Positions 14,468 through 14,478 of a stretch of 14,478 bases of DNA are shown piece by piece. How positions within the stretch are numbered: the first letter of the stretch is position 1; every line of letters begins with the position of its first letter. The DNA lies in assembly GCA_045616945.1 (NCBI GenBank), contig JAZLHR010000082.1:1-14478 (forward strand), written 5' to 3'. Both the position numbers and the translations under genes were made by a program. The stretch comes from UBA6987 sp045616945 (lineage in GTDB: Bacteria > Bacillota > Clostridia > Lachnospirales > Lachnospiraceae). The notes under the pieces are model-generated. The model was not told the DNA's origin, ran no database searches, and was given only the letters and a program-made list of their open reading frames with translations.

Positions 14468-14478
14468 CTCTTTGTCTA

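Overview
The window reads as chromosomal DNA from an anaerobic Gram-positive bacterium of the Clostridia (Firmicutes), most likely Lachnospiraceae-like. The grounds are strong AGGAGG-type ribosome binding sites, the three-protein flavoprotein/DUF1667 version of glycerol-3-phosphate oxidation instead of GlpABC, AzlCD, a TnpV remnant typical of Clostridial mobile elements, and a giant sortase-type surface protein. This taxonomy is inferred from gene content; no search was run. Except for a gene tail at the left edge and the tnpV remnant, all genes lie on the minus strand.

Layout from right to left, which is the direction of transcription. (a) 14478-9201: a 1709-residue secreted, probably cell-wall-anchored protein. 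It has a signal peptide, two homologous beta-helix blocks in tandem, InlB-type repeats, a third beta-helix, two SHIRT-like repeats and a variant SPKAG sorting signal. A terminator follows at about 9114-9156. (b) 9057-8833: a decayed C-terminal piece of tnpV on the plus strand, at the junction between the surface gene and the metabolic operons. (c) 8742-4976: a promoter and about 125 nt of hairpin-rich leader, then two tandem class-I amidotransferase-like hydrolases (peptidase C26, gamma-glutamyl-GABA hydrolase family), a predicted cytosolic beta-helix protein, and azlC-azlD (branched-chain amino acid exporter family). Spacing suggests one five-gene operon. (d) 4946-335: a second promoter, then a glycerol operon: GlpA-like FAD oxidoreductase with a BFD-type [2Fe-2S] domain, a second FAD/NAD oxidoreductase, a DUF1667 iron-sulfur-type protein, and glycerol kinase. 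(e) 334-1: a non-coding stretch with two related hairpin repeats, then the 3' end of a plus-strand gene.

Function. Block (d) should phosphorylate glycerol and oxidise glycerol-3-phosphate, passing electrons through flavins and iron-sulfur centres. Block (c) could release amino acids from gamma-glutamyl or related amide substrates and export the excess through AzlCD; the role of the beta-helix member is unknown. The surface protein probably acts in adhesion or stalk-like display.

No rRNA, tRNA, CRISPR array or complete insertion sequence was recognised.
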